Positions 9,701 through 19,271 of a DNA stretch of 22,499 bases are shown in pieces. Origin of the DNA: Acanthamoeba lenticulata (Eukaryota > Discosea > Longamoebia > Acanthamoebidae); NCBI GenBank assembly GCA_002179805.1, contig NAVB01000215.1:1-22499 (forward strand). The letters run 5' to 3'. The translations under genes and the position numbers were made by a program. Each line of letters starts with the position of its first letter. Within the stretch, counting starts at the first letter, position 1. A model generated the notes under the pieces. It had not been told where the DNA came from, did no database searches, and saw only the letters and a program-made list of their open reading frames with translations.

Positions 9701-12700
9701 TGGGGTCGAGCGCAGGAACTCGAGAAAGTCCATCGACCGCCCAGGCGTGTCGGGATCGTCCTCTGAGTCGTCAACGACGAGCTCGCTGCCATCGGCCTCC
9801 ACGTCCTCGTCGTCAACGTCGGCGTCCTCGTCATCGTAGCCGTCGACTGCCGATGTCGCGCTGTTACGCCGCGATCGGCCGGCGCTGCTGCCGCCGCTGT
9901 CCTGGGCGCCGAGGCTGCTGCGCCGTCCGGCGGCATCGTGACGCCCGCGGGCGAGCTTGCGCAGGATGGAGCGCGTCGACGTCGACACCGAGAAGACCGA
10001 GGCCACCCTGGACCGCGGCGACGTGAGGGGCTTGCCGCCGCTGTCGCCTGACCAAGAGGGTGACGTGGGCACGGCCGCCCTGCTGCCCGACGATGATGCC
10101 CCAGCCGAACCGCCGCCACCACGTCCGCGCGGGGCGAGAGCTCGCTTGTCGTCGAGCGAGGTGTCGCTCACGGCCCGCCCGGTGAGGCTGGTCTTCTTGA
10201 TCTCGGCGTCGATGTTGCCCTCGGACGTGGACGTCGGGAACGAAACGTCGACCGACGTGTAGGCCCGCGCCCGCGCGCGGTTGAGCGTGTTGTTGCCGCT
10301 GGCCGGCGCCGACAAGTTGCTCTCCGATGTCGTGAGCGTCGATGAGAACGAGCTGCTCCGGCTCGACAACATGGCTTCACCGGGCGTTGCCGCCGCTGCT
10401 GCTGCTGCGGCCTGCGCTGCGGCCGGGCCGGCGAGCGAACCGCGGCCGATCATGAGGCCCAGCTCGAGCGCCCCAGCGGCGGCCTTGAGAGACATGCGCT
10501 TGCTCTGGCGCGAGTCCGTACCCGCGGCGCCCTTGGCCGCGGGGTTCTCGTCGCCAAGTCCGAGTCCGGCCGCGTCGCGCTTGCTCCGCTCACGCTGGGC
10601 CTGGTGAGGGCTCTGAGACTTGCTGCCGCTGCTTCCGCCGCTGCGGCTGGCGCTGTGGCGCGAGCGCTTCTTGCGGCGGCGCCGGCTCTGCTTGGTCTTG
10701 GCCAGGTCGATGATGAGCTGCGAGCGGGGCGAGGGTGTCATGGTATTGTGCCGGCCGCGGTGGCGGTCGTCCTCCTCGACGTCCCGGATGATCAGCACCG
10801 ACGAGACGGTCTCTACGAGCGACTGCGACGAGATATCTGGCAGCGTGGCCGAGCGCTTGCGCGTGCGGATCATCGCGCCGCCCCCGACGCCAGGCTTGTC
10901 GTCGTGGTCGCCGTAGAGACCGTTGGCCTTTCGCCGCTTCTTCCGGCGAATCCGGCGGGTTTGGGCGCGCTCGTTCTCGCTCTCGCTCCGGCTCGAGCCG
11001 TCGTTCTGGCTCTCGCGACCGCCGCCGCCACCGCCGCTGATGCCATCGTCCGAGCTGTCTGTGTCAAACACGATCCGCTGCAGGGCCTTGAGGTCCAGCT
11101 TGAGCGCCGCGCGCGCGAACCCGCCGTCAGACTTGGGGCTCTTGGCCGACGCCGTCCGGTCAGACTTTTTCTTTCCGGCGCTGGCCGTCGCAGCGCTGCC
11201 CATGGCCGTTGTCGACGTTGACGACGTGGCTGAGATCTGCTGCGCGCCGTCGGCGCTGCTGACGTCATCACTGTCGTTGTCGTCCCCAGAGTTGCTCCAC
11301 AGAGCGGTGGCCTTGCCGTGGAGCAGGTACGAGGCCTTGGCGGTCTCGATCTTCTGCATCTTGTGGAACTTGAGCTCGGCAAACAGGCGCATGTCGTCTT
11401 CGCGTGCGGCAAAGAACGACGAGTCCGACCGGATGCGCCGCAGGTTGTCCAACCCGTCGGCCGCCTCCACGACGGCGTCGTCCTCGCCGTGGTGCAGCCG
11501 CGGCGGCTCGTTGGTGGGCACCGACATCTTGCGGTCCAGTACGGCCCGGGCGGTCTGCGGTTCGGCAGCGCTGGGCTTGCCCTTGCGCGCCTTGTTGCTG
11601 CGCACCGGCAGCTGCTTGGACGAGATCGACAGCGGCGAGCTGAACAGCGGCACGGTCGGGTTGGACCGCTGGTGCTGCTGGTGCTGTTGCTGCTGCAACG
11701 ACGCCGGCGAGGCCGACAGCTGCAGCGCGTTCTGCTCGCGGTGCTGGTGCTGGTTGGCCTGCACGATCATGCTGTCCGAGCTGACCTTGGGGAACGCGCC
11801 ACCGTTGGTGTTGTCCTTTGGCCGGTGGTCCATCGCTGTGGCCGACTCGTGGCCGCTCGGGGCTTGGCTATGAGCGGCGGCCGTGGACGACGAAGGCTGA
11901 GAGGACGAGGACGAGGAGGTCTGGAACAGCTTGCGGACGAGGCTGGCCGCCTTGGCGCCGCTGGACTGGGCGACGGGCTCGGCCGAGTCGTCGGCCGACT
12001 TGCGTGGCGGCGGGTGGACCTCAACGGCGGCCTCGCGGTCGGATTTGGGCCGGCGCTTGGAGTTGCGTCGCAGCAGGCCCATCGCCCCGCCCGATGACTT
12101 CTCGCGCTCGCGCTCATGTTCGTCCTCTTGCTCGCCCTTGCGCAGGATGCTCAGCAGCACGGCGTTGTCGTCGTTGGCCATCGCCGCAAACGCCGCTCGT
12201 GTCTGCTCCCGCATGGCGGCCTGGTCGTCCGACGTCTGCCATTGCGAGAGAAAAAAAGGTATAAAAATGGAAATAAATGGAGATAAATTCCAATAAATTC
12301 ACGTACGCGAATGGCGTCGAGGGGTCGTCCACGACGCGAGCCACCCGAAGCCGGAGACACATCGGGGCTCTGCTTGTTCGACGGGCTTGGGTAACCAATA
12401 ATGTCAGCCGCCAGTGAATTAGTGTTGATGGTGAAGTGGAGCGTACCCTTGGGCTCCGAGTTGTGTGTTGCTCCGGATGATGGTTGGCGTGGCGTGGATC
12501 CCCACTGTGTGCGTTCCACAGGGTCAGCAAATCGAAGGAGGCACGCTCATCACGTTGGGTCTGTCGGACGTACCTCGTCGGCCCTCGGCCGAGGTTCCGC
12601 GCGCCGAGTTGGGCATCACGACATGCTGCATTGTTCCCAACCCTCAGTTTCAATTTATAAATGATTTTAAAAAAGGGGAAATAAATGGAGCGCACCTGGT

Positions 12701-15700
12701 TGGGGTCGTTGGAGAGCTGCATGGAGAGCGGAAGGCTGAACTTGCGCTCGTGGGGTGACGACGGGCGAGAGCTGATCAGGAGCACGTCCGGGTGCGGCAT
12801 TTCCAGCATCTGCCCGTTCCTCTGCTGTTGTGTTGGGATCGCCAGCGCGGGCGGCGCCTCGCTGGCCGGCGGCTTGGCGCCTCCCGTGCCATTCGCTGCT
12901 GGCGATGGCGATGGCGCTGGCGTCGGCGTGACCGTTGGTGGCGCCGCTGATGTCGTGGGCGTCTTGGGCGTCGTGGGCGCCGAGGACGTCGGCGACGACG
13001 TGGCCACGGTCGGCGGAGAGGCCGGGCGCGCCGAGTTTGCGAACGGGATGCTCATCTGTAACATGGGCGTACGCGCCGACGGAGTCGTGATCTCTGCCCG
13101 GGCCGAGGGCGGCGGAGTCTTGGACGAGCGCGGCGACAGCGACGCCGTGGCCGAGGCCGTGGGCGTGGCGGGGGCCGACGTCGCGGGGATGTCGAGCCGT
13201 AGCAGCTGGCGCGGCGCCTCGGTAGCGTGCGACGCAGCACGCTCGAAGCGGGTCTTGCGCTCGACAGGCTGGGATCTGTCGCCGCTGGCCGAGGAGGCCG
13301 ACTTGGTGCGGACGGGGCGCGTCCTCCTGCTGGCGTGATAGTGTCTGAGCGAAGTGGACGCGTCGCCATTGTTGTTGTGGTATTCGCTGTTGGTACGGGC
13401 GAGGAGGTCGGTAAAGGAGTCGCTCCGGCTCTTCTCCTTCTCGCTCAGCGGGGCGATAGAGCTCGACAAGTGACTGACGTTGTCCTCGCGACCGCTGCCG
13501 CTGCCGCCGATGATGTCGCTGTTGTGGATCGACAGCACCAGCGGGCCGGGCAAGGTCTTGTTGCGCCGCTTCTTGAGGGACTTGGATGACGTCTCGCCCT
13601 TGTCTTTCTTCTTCTTTTTCTTCTTCTCCTTGTCCCGCAGCTCATCCTTGCTGCTGCTGTTGTTGTTGTTGTTCTCGTCCTTGTCCTTATCCTTGTCCCT
13701 CGCCTTCTTCCCCTTTGTGCCGTCCTTGTTGTCCTTGTCTTTCTCTTTCTCCTTTTTGTCCTTCTTGTTCTTCTTGGCCTCCTTGCCCTCCTTGCGCGGT
13801 TTGCTGACGGTCATGGCGAGGGCGTGGTCGACGCTCGCGGCCCGATCTCGCTTCGAAGACTCCCTCTTTACCGCGGCGGTCACGGACTTGTCGTCGCGCA
13901 CGACGCTGCCGCTGCTGGTGCTGCCTCCCGTTCCGGAGCGCTCGAGGCGGGGCGAGCGACTCGAGTCCCTCCCCTTCTTGAGCTTGTTGCGCTCGCCGCG
14001 CTCAAAGTCGTCCGTGTGCCTTCGCGCCAGCTCCTTGCCGCTCTTGCTGCTGCTCCGCTTCGGCGCCTCGCGCTTCTCCCGCTTCGAGGGCGAGGACGAT
14101 GTTGACGTCGACGTCGTTGTGGGCGAGCTGTGGCGGACACCGTCGGCCGCGTCGTGGTGGTAGAGCGTCGATGATCGCTCCCTCCTGGACGGCGAGGAGG
14201 GTGAAAGGCTGGCCAGCTCGTCGAGGGCCCGGCTCGACGCCACGAGCTTTCGCTTTGACGAGCGCGAAGACTTGTCCTTGCTGCGCTTGCTCCCGCCCGA
14301 AGCGGTGTCGCCGCTGCTGTCTTTCCGCTCTTTCCGCTTCTTCCTGCGCTCCTCCTTCTCCTTCCGGCTCTCCTCGTCCTTCTCGTGGCTCCGCTTTTCC
14401 ACGTCATCTCTGCGGATCTGGCTCTTGTCCTTGGTGCCCTTGTCCTTGTCCTTGTCCTTGTCCTTGTCCTTGTCCTTGTCCTTGTCCTTGTCCTTGTCCT
14501 TGTCCTTGTCCTTGTCCTTGTCCTTGTCCTTGTCCTTGTCCTTGTCCTTCTCTTTATCCTTGTCCTTCCTCTTCTTCTTCTTGTCGACCTCGTTCTTGCT
14601 TCGGTCCCGGGAGGGAGACGAGCTTTCGGCACGCGCCTCGGTCCGCCGCTTCTCCTTGATCAGCTTCGGGATGGGCGACACCACCTTCTTCAGGTCGTCC
14701 GGCTCGGACTGGCTCCATCTTCGCAAGGTCCTCTTGGTGGGCGTCTTGGACTTGGGCGAGGAGATCGGAGACGACGCTCCCGAGTCCGACCCCGACACGC
14801 TCAAGGCCTTCTTGTGCAGCAGTGCTCGCTCGAGGTCGCTCAGCGACGGCGTGGTGGAGTCGTTCACCTTGGGCGACGACGGCCGCTCCTCTGGGGCCGG
14901 CCCGCGGCGGCTCGGCGGCGTCTCGCCAGTGGCGCTGTCGGCGGGCCCAGCCTCCTTGCTCTGGTTGCCGTGGCCGTTGGCGTCGGCCAAGGCCGCTGTT
15001 GTTTTCTTCTTTTTCTTCTTTTTCTTTTCCTTTTCCTTCTCCGAGGCGGTTGGTGATGCGATGACGTTGACAGTAGTTGATGATGGTGTCTGGTCCTGCG
15101 CCTCTGCCCTGCGCTTGTCGCTCTGCTGCTCCGCTGCTGAGCCGTTCGTAGCGTTGTTGATGTGGTTGCTGGTCTGATGATCGCCGTTGCTGTGTCGCGC
15201 CTCGATGGCGAGTGCCGTCGCCGCGTCCGTCGACGGCGAGGAATTCGTGGAACGCGAGTCGGGTTCGCTCTGCGGCTGCTGCTCGCTTGTTGTGGCGGGC
15301 TGCCTGACGAGCGTGTCGCGCTGCTGCAGCGTGACCACCGGGAGCGAGGTGTGCAGCGCAAAGGGCCGAGGTCGCTCGCCAGTACCAGCGCCAGCGCCGG
15401 CAGTCGTGTCCAGAGAGAGCTGCATCTGCTCGCGCCGCTCCTGCGGGAGGTGAACAGCGTCGAGCCCCATGGCGGCCATGAGCAGGGCCTTGGCCTTGGC
15501 CTTCTCCCTGTGGCTCCCCGAGAGGACGACGTCTCGGTTCCACGGCCGGGAGGTCATCGCGCCCCGCGCAATGTGCACGTCGCTCCCGCCTCCTTCGTCT
15601 TCACTTCCATCTCCCACACCGTTTGAGAATCCATTGCTTTCGCTGCCCTTCCGCAGCCATCGCCTCGAGAGGCCCGTGTCCTCGTCGTGGACCGACCAAA

Positions 15701-16494
15701 ACCCGCGGGCGCTCTTTGCGTAGAGGGTGCGCGAGGCTCGCTTCTCCGTGAAGTTCTTGCGACGCAACCTGTTGTTTATCACAAATATGATTTCTTAGCA
15801 CATGCCGCGCCTAAGGACTGGCTCAAGCCAGAGGGATCGTACGAGTGCGACGAGTGCCGCGCGGCTGAACCCTCGAGCCGACCATAAATGTTCCACTCCA
15901 GCTCCTCCGCGCGCGACGCTTGCAGCTGAAGCGCGTAGGGCTGCGCGTGCGTGGCAGCAGGAAAGTCGCGATAGAGTGGCACATGAGGTCAAAGAAGAAG
16001 AAGAAGTAGAAGAGGAAGGGCATGAGCAAGGGAGCGGAGGCGGGGGCAGACCTGGAAGAACTGGGAGATAGAAGCCTGATGGTAGATGATTCCCGCGCGC
16101 AACGAGAACGGCGTGCCGTCCCCAATCCATATCAAAAAGGTCAGCTTCTGAGTGTCGTTGACTGGGAGAGAGAGCAGGCCAAAGAGGATCTCTCCATCGC
16201 TCAAATACTTGATCATCTCGTCCAGGCCCCCTTCCCCCTTCCCCTTCACCGTGACCGCACATGTTCGTTTCCCTCTTTCCTTGTAGTAGAACAGACACCT
16301 GCGTGATACGTTGTAACCAATTCACGCCGTCGAGGTGAGCAAATGCGACAATGAATGGGGAATTGAAGATTGATAATCGATCGAGATGATGCCTAAATTG
16401 TAGATGCGTACCAGTCTGTAGGTTTGTCAAAGTCCCTGACTTCGGCAATGGCCGGCAGCAGGTCTTTGTCTGACCAATCGATGTCGCGTGACAT
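6712..16494 (-). CDS. Giant ADF-H domain / disordered / TKL-like kinase protein
   Basis: Seventeen exons splice in continuous phase with GT-AG borders into 8,532 nt (2,843 aa): 16412-16494, 16052-16298, 15843-15940, 12696-15768, 12574-12625, 12447-12504, 12307-12385, 9524-12235, 8966-9440, 8487-8890, 8298-8411, 8106-8245, 7893-8027, 7717-7819, 7356-7644, 7165-7269, 6712-7076. Residues 1-140 are an ADF-H (coactosin/cofilin-like, actin-binding) domain (DKPTDWCLFYYKERGKRT ... LTFLIWIGDGTPF). Residues 145-2460 are Ser/Lys-rich and disordered, with a Lys-Asp tract (about 550-586), a second Lys-rich block (about 800-866), poly-Asn and a His cluster. Residues 2466-2720 are a TKL-like kinase: HRDIRSQN (2582-2589), DFG (2602-2604), APE (2627-2629), then a C-terminal coiled coil. 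The glycine loop is degenerate and the VAIK lysine is Glu (VRIE, 2490), so catalysis is doubtful. An annotator might split it, but every junction keeps frame. Confidence 0.85.
9491..9519. repeat. Direct repeat AGCCACGTCAGC in an intron
   Basis: The 12-mer AGCCACGTCAGC occurs at 9491-9502 and 9508-9519 in the ADF-H/kinase intron 9441-9523. It shares ACGTCAGC with the CRE-like sites in the ankyrin-RhoGEF introns. A related GACGTCGTCAGC lies nearby (9468-9479). Confidence 0.6.
14440..14567. repeat. Hexanucleotide (CTTGTC)n coding repeat
   Basis: About 18 near-perfect copies of a hexamer run from 14440 to 14549, with an imperfect tail to about 14567. On the coding (minus) strand this is (GACAAG)n, encoding alternating Asp and Lys in the large kinase-fusion protein. 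A six-base unit changes length without breaking frame, so copy-number variation between strains is likely. The opposite strand reads as an open (Leu-Ser)n or (Leu-Val)n frame, which explains the long false ORFs here. Confidence 0.95.
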
Positions 16495-16857
16495 GTCCAG
16501 CAGTTAACTGCTTACCATCTCTCCCCCTCTTCGGCTGCCCTCCTCTTGCCTCTCTTCCTTCCTCTCCTCTCTCTCGATCAGGAAACTCAGGTGTGCGTTC
16601 TGCTCAGGTGCAGGGCTTGAACCTCGCGCCGAAAGAGCAAACTTCCCGACGCTCAACCGCCACAAGCGACTGAAGCACGTTTCCTTCACCTCCCGCCCGC
16701 GTGCGCTAGTCCATGCAAGGGGCAGTTGACCAAATCAGGAAAGACCAACCATTCGAGAAGTGGCCACCGCTTCTTGGCTCTAACTACGAGTTAACGAATG
16801 CACTTGGTGAGAAGAAAGCAAGATGCATTGGAGTGAAGGCGCCAGATCGTAATGTTT
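16495..16857. other. Intergenic: ADF-H/kinase promoter and PAP2 3' end
   Basis: Spacer between two minus-strand genes. Next to the ADF-H/kinase start codon is a perfect 14-bp palindrome (16499-16512), followed by a long polypyrimidine tract on the plus strand (about 16513-16580), so the 5' leader of that gene is purine-rich. The rest is of mixed composition with no supported gene. Short frames on either strand have no coding character. Confidence 0.5.
16499..16512. promoter_or_regulatory. Palindrome with paired Myb-type cores
   Basis: AGCAGTTAACTGCT is a perfect 14-bp inverted repeat beginning four bases upstream of the ADF-H/kinase ATG. It contains two overlapping, oppositely oriented CAGTTA/TAACTG cores, the consensus bound by Myb-family factors. 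The sequence is plainly there; a regulatory role is inference. Confidence 0.35.
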
Positions 16858-17466
16858 TCATTGGATGAAAATGAGGAAGGGTCGCAACTGATCCTGAAGG
16901 AATGGATTGATATAGCTCATGGCAAAGTAGTACCAGGCCGGGCCAAAGAGGCTGCCAAGAATGGCCCCTGCAATGAGTTGAGGGATCGAGTGGTATTGCT
17001 CCGTGTAGCGCACTGCCACCATGCCGAATGCGAGGAGGTGAAGAAATCCCACTAGCAAGCAAGTATCGCTGAAGAGGAACGAAGGTAACGACAGAAGGCA
17101 CACAGTCAAGTATGAGGCAAAGTAGTAAAGCGTGGCCGCGTGCCGGGAGGGCATTCCCTCATCGCGCTTCTTGAGATTGGAAGGCCGCGGTTGTTGAATC
17201 AATTTCTTGCATCCTTTGGCTGCAACGTACACGAGATCTCGTGTGAGATTCGACCTCCCATAGCAGAATGGAAGAGCGGAATGAAGCTATTTACCTACGA
17301 AGCTGGCAGCGAAAGCGCCCACGAAGAATACGGTTGTGGGCACATCACGGAAATAGAAGAACGCCAAAGTGGAGAAGAAAATCACAGGCCACTTACAATG
17401 CACGAGAGTGTAGTAGATCGGAGCCCATAGGGCTGCCCCCAACCCCATCTCTTGCTTTCGTCGCAT
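16858..17466 (-). CDS. PAP2-family phosphatase, dolichyldiphosphatase-like
   Basis: Probably dephosphorylates dolichyl pyrophosphate (or a related isoprenoid or lipid phosphate) at the ER membrane, recycling the lipid carrier of N-glycosylation. Exons 17295-17466 and 16858-17213 join in phase 1 to give 175 aa. The PAP2 signature is complete. Motif 1 is K-x6-RP (K60 to R67-P68), motif 2 is PSRH (79-82) with Arg where Gly or Ser is usual, and motif 3 is R126-x5-H132. The residue after motif 3 is Gln (YHSIPQ), as in dolichyldiphosphatases (YHTWSQ), not the Asp of most PAP2 enzymes. Several hydrophobic segments flank the motifs. It is shorter than animal DOLPP1 (about 240 aa), mainly at the N-terminus. 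The start could be the ATG at 17466 or 17448. Only 147 bp separate it from the stop codon of the RGS gene upstream on the same strand. Confidence 0.88.
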
Positions 17467-17613
17467 TGTTCCTCTTCCAGTTTTCCCGCGCTTTTTTTTG
17501 TTTAATTTATCTTTATCCCAAGAAGGACGCGCCTGACAACAACAACGTAACACAACATGAATGAACAACAACAGGCCAGATGACGTTCGTGGGGAAGGCG
17601 GTCGCCCTACCGC

Positions 17614-18929
17614 TCAGCTGATGAGGCACTTCTTGTCGTGTGGCAAATCGTGCTTGACGTTCTTGACGTTTCGCAAGCTCATCGAACGGGTTGCTGGCGT
17701 ACGACCTTGGCGCCCCCACTTCCTTGGACTTTGCTCGCTTTGTTGTTCATTCTTCTCCTTCTGCTCCCGGGCTTCTTTGAGCGCCCTGGCCAACTGTTCA
17801 TCGGTGATGCTGTCCTCATCTTCCGCTCCTTCGCCCTGTTGCCGAGTAGCTGCAGATATGGTCAGTGCTGCACCTTGTAGAAACCACGCTGCATGGTTGC
17901 ACGTACCTTTGTACAGACGATATCGTTCACTCTTGAGAAAGTAGTCTAGCGTGCCGTAAACCATCAGCAGGAAGACGCTGCGCTGTGCTGACTCGAAAAG
18001 AGTCTTGGTGGGGTTGTTGATGTTCTTGAGGATGTCTTGCTTGATCGAGTAGGGCAAATTGACTTCGGTTTCCGAGTCCTCTGAAAGGTATTTCTTCACG
18101 ATGGCATGCGCCTTCAGCATTCGACTCTCCGGCTCGTCATCTGTGAACATTCCGTACTTTTCCACATCATACCTGTTGTGTTGTGAGGTCATGTCAGCAG
18201 CTGCTTCATCCACAACAACGTCAGGCCAGATTACCAGAACATGAGGTTCTCTGCACAGTGTTGCTGTTGCAGGAACTGCATGAACACCGATCGTCCTGAT
18301 GTTCCCGAACACCTTATCGGTTAGCAAAGTCCGCCAAGTGCGGAACGTGCTGCAAACCTTGCTTGTCGCGAAGAATGTAGTCGAGGAAGTAGTTCTTGCT
18401 CATCTCGAAGGACATTTGCGTGAGCTCTGGCGACAGGTGGTGTTGCTGCTTTCCTCTCGCGATCTCTTCCATCATGTTCCATGAAGTCGTGCGCCTGAGC
18501 TGGGTGCCTGAATGCAAGTTCGTGCTCGACCTCCAAGCAAAAGAGAGTCAGTTGAGCCAAGCAGGTGTGCAGAAGGGTAAAAAGGTCAAGGCGGGGCACC
18601 TCGTTCGGCCTCTGTTCGGCATGTCGTGCGTGGTAAAGGCGTCAAAAGCACCTTCAGCCGCCCCAATGCTTGACGAGCGACGTCCCCGATTCACAGAGGC
18701 GGGAACTGCAGCAAGGCGGAGGAGGATAAGAGAAAGAGAGAGCTTGAACCTCTTCTGGCTGGCTGGTCTTACCTCCAAGGTGGTTCTCTGGTGATGGCGT
18801 CGAGGACATGGAGGGCGAGTGGAAAGCTGTTTTCAGATACTCCACAGTCTCGATGAGCAATGGATTTTCGATCATGTCTTGCTGGAGTTCCTCCAGCGCA
18901 GACTGGGTGGAGGCCCTCTGGCGATGCAT
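17614..18929 (-). CDS. RGS-domain protein with C-terminal CaaX box
   Basis: Regulator of G-protein signalling; expected to accelerate GTP hydrolysis by a heterotrimeric G-alpha subunit at the membrane. Exons 18773-18929, 18652-18705, 18358-18507, 18235-18295, 17907-18172 and 17614-17849 give 307 aa. An alternative second intron (exon 2 to 18600, exon 3 from 18494) also keeps frame. The RGS fold spans about residues 102-229: FLDYILRDKQG, FMQFLQQQHCAENLMFW (the usual F-x-E-N-x-x-F-W region, with AEN), DVEKYG, then LFESAQRSVFLLM and YFLKSERY. After it comes an acidic, UIM-like helix (DEQLARALKEA) and a basic tail ending KKCLIS, which is a CaaX prenylation motif with adjacent lysines. No DEP or GGL domain is seen. 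The N-terminus is Ser-rich and unassigned. The start ATG at 18929 faces the divergent ankyrin-RhoGEF gene. Confidence 0.92.
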
Positions 18930-19271
18930 TCCTGCGCTCCACCCAACGTCTCTCTTCTTCGCGGGTGATGCCGTTTTATTCTCGCGCTGGCAATAATCTT
19001 ACTCTCTGGAAGATTGCGTTAGCCCTTGACCAGACAGACAGGTTACCAGCTGAAGCTTTAAGTCAACAAACCTATTTCCTTTGGTAGACCTGTAACCATC
19101 CTTCGCTTTTTGGTAACAGAATGTAAAGAATATTAGATATTAAAATTGAAGTTATTAATTAGAAGGAGAGAAAAATGGGGGTTGCCTCGTGTGCGCGAGC
19201 TGAGGAGAAACCAAACAAGTTCGGAGGGCCCAGATTGTTGAGTAGAAAGAGGAGGTAGACTCGGAGGCAGC
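18930..19271. other. Divergent promoter region, RGS and ankyrin-RhoGEF genes
   Basis: A 342-bp gap between the start codons of two divergently transcribed genes, so it should carry both promoters. The middle (about 19120-19160) is AT-rich and a purine-rich stretch precedes the plus-strand ATG. I see no ORF with coding character and no unambiguous TATA box. Both flanking genes concern G-protein signalling (RGS and RhoGEF), so shared control is conceivable but not shown. Confidence 0.5.

Noticed and set aside
10604..11873. Several 200-300-residue plus-strand frames across 9.5-12.2 kb
   Set aside because: Shadows of the 904-codon minus-strand exon, made possible by high GC; no recognisable motifs or splice logic.
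14272..15177. Plus-strand frame with long Leu-Ser repeats (and the overlapping Leu-Val frame at 14385-15056)
   Set aside because: Pure reverse complement of the (GACAAG)n Lys-Asp tract; no independent coding signal.
12114..15782. Treating the 1,222-residue frame as a stand-alone gene
   Set aside because: Its start lies in an intron, its 3' part reads through four introns in changing frames, and splicing restores continuity with ADF-H upstream and the next long exon downstream.
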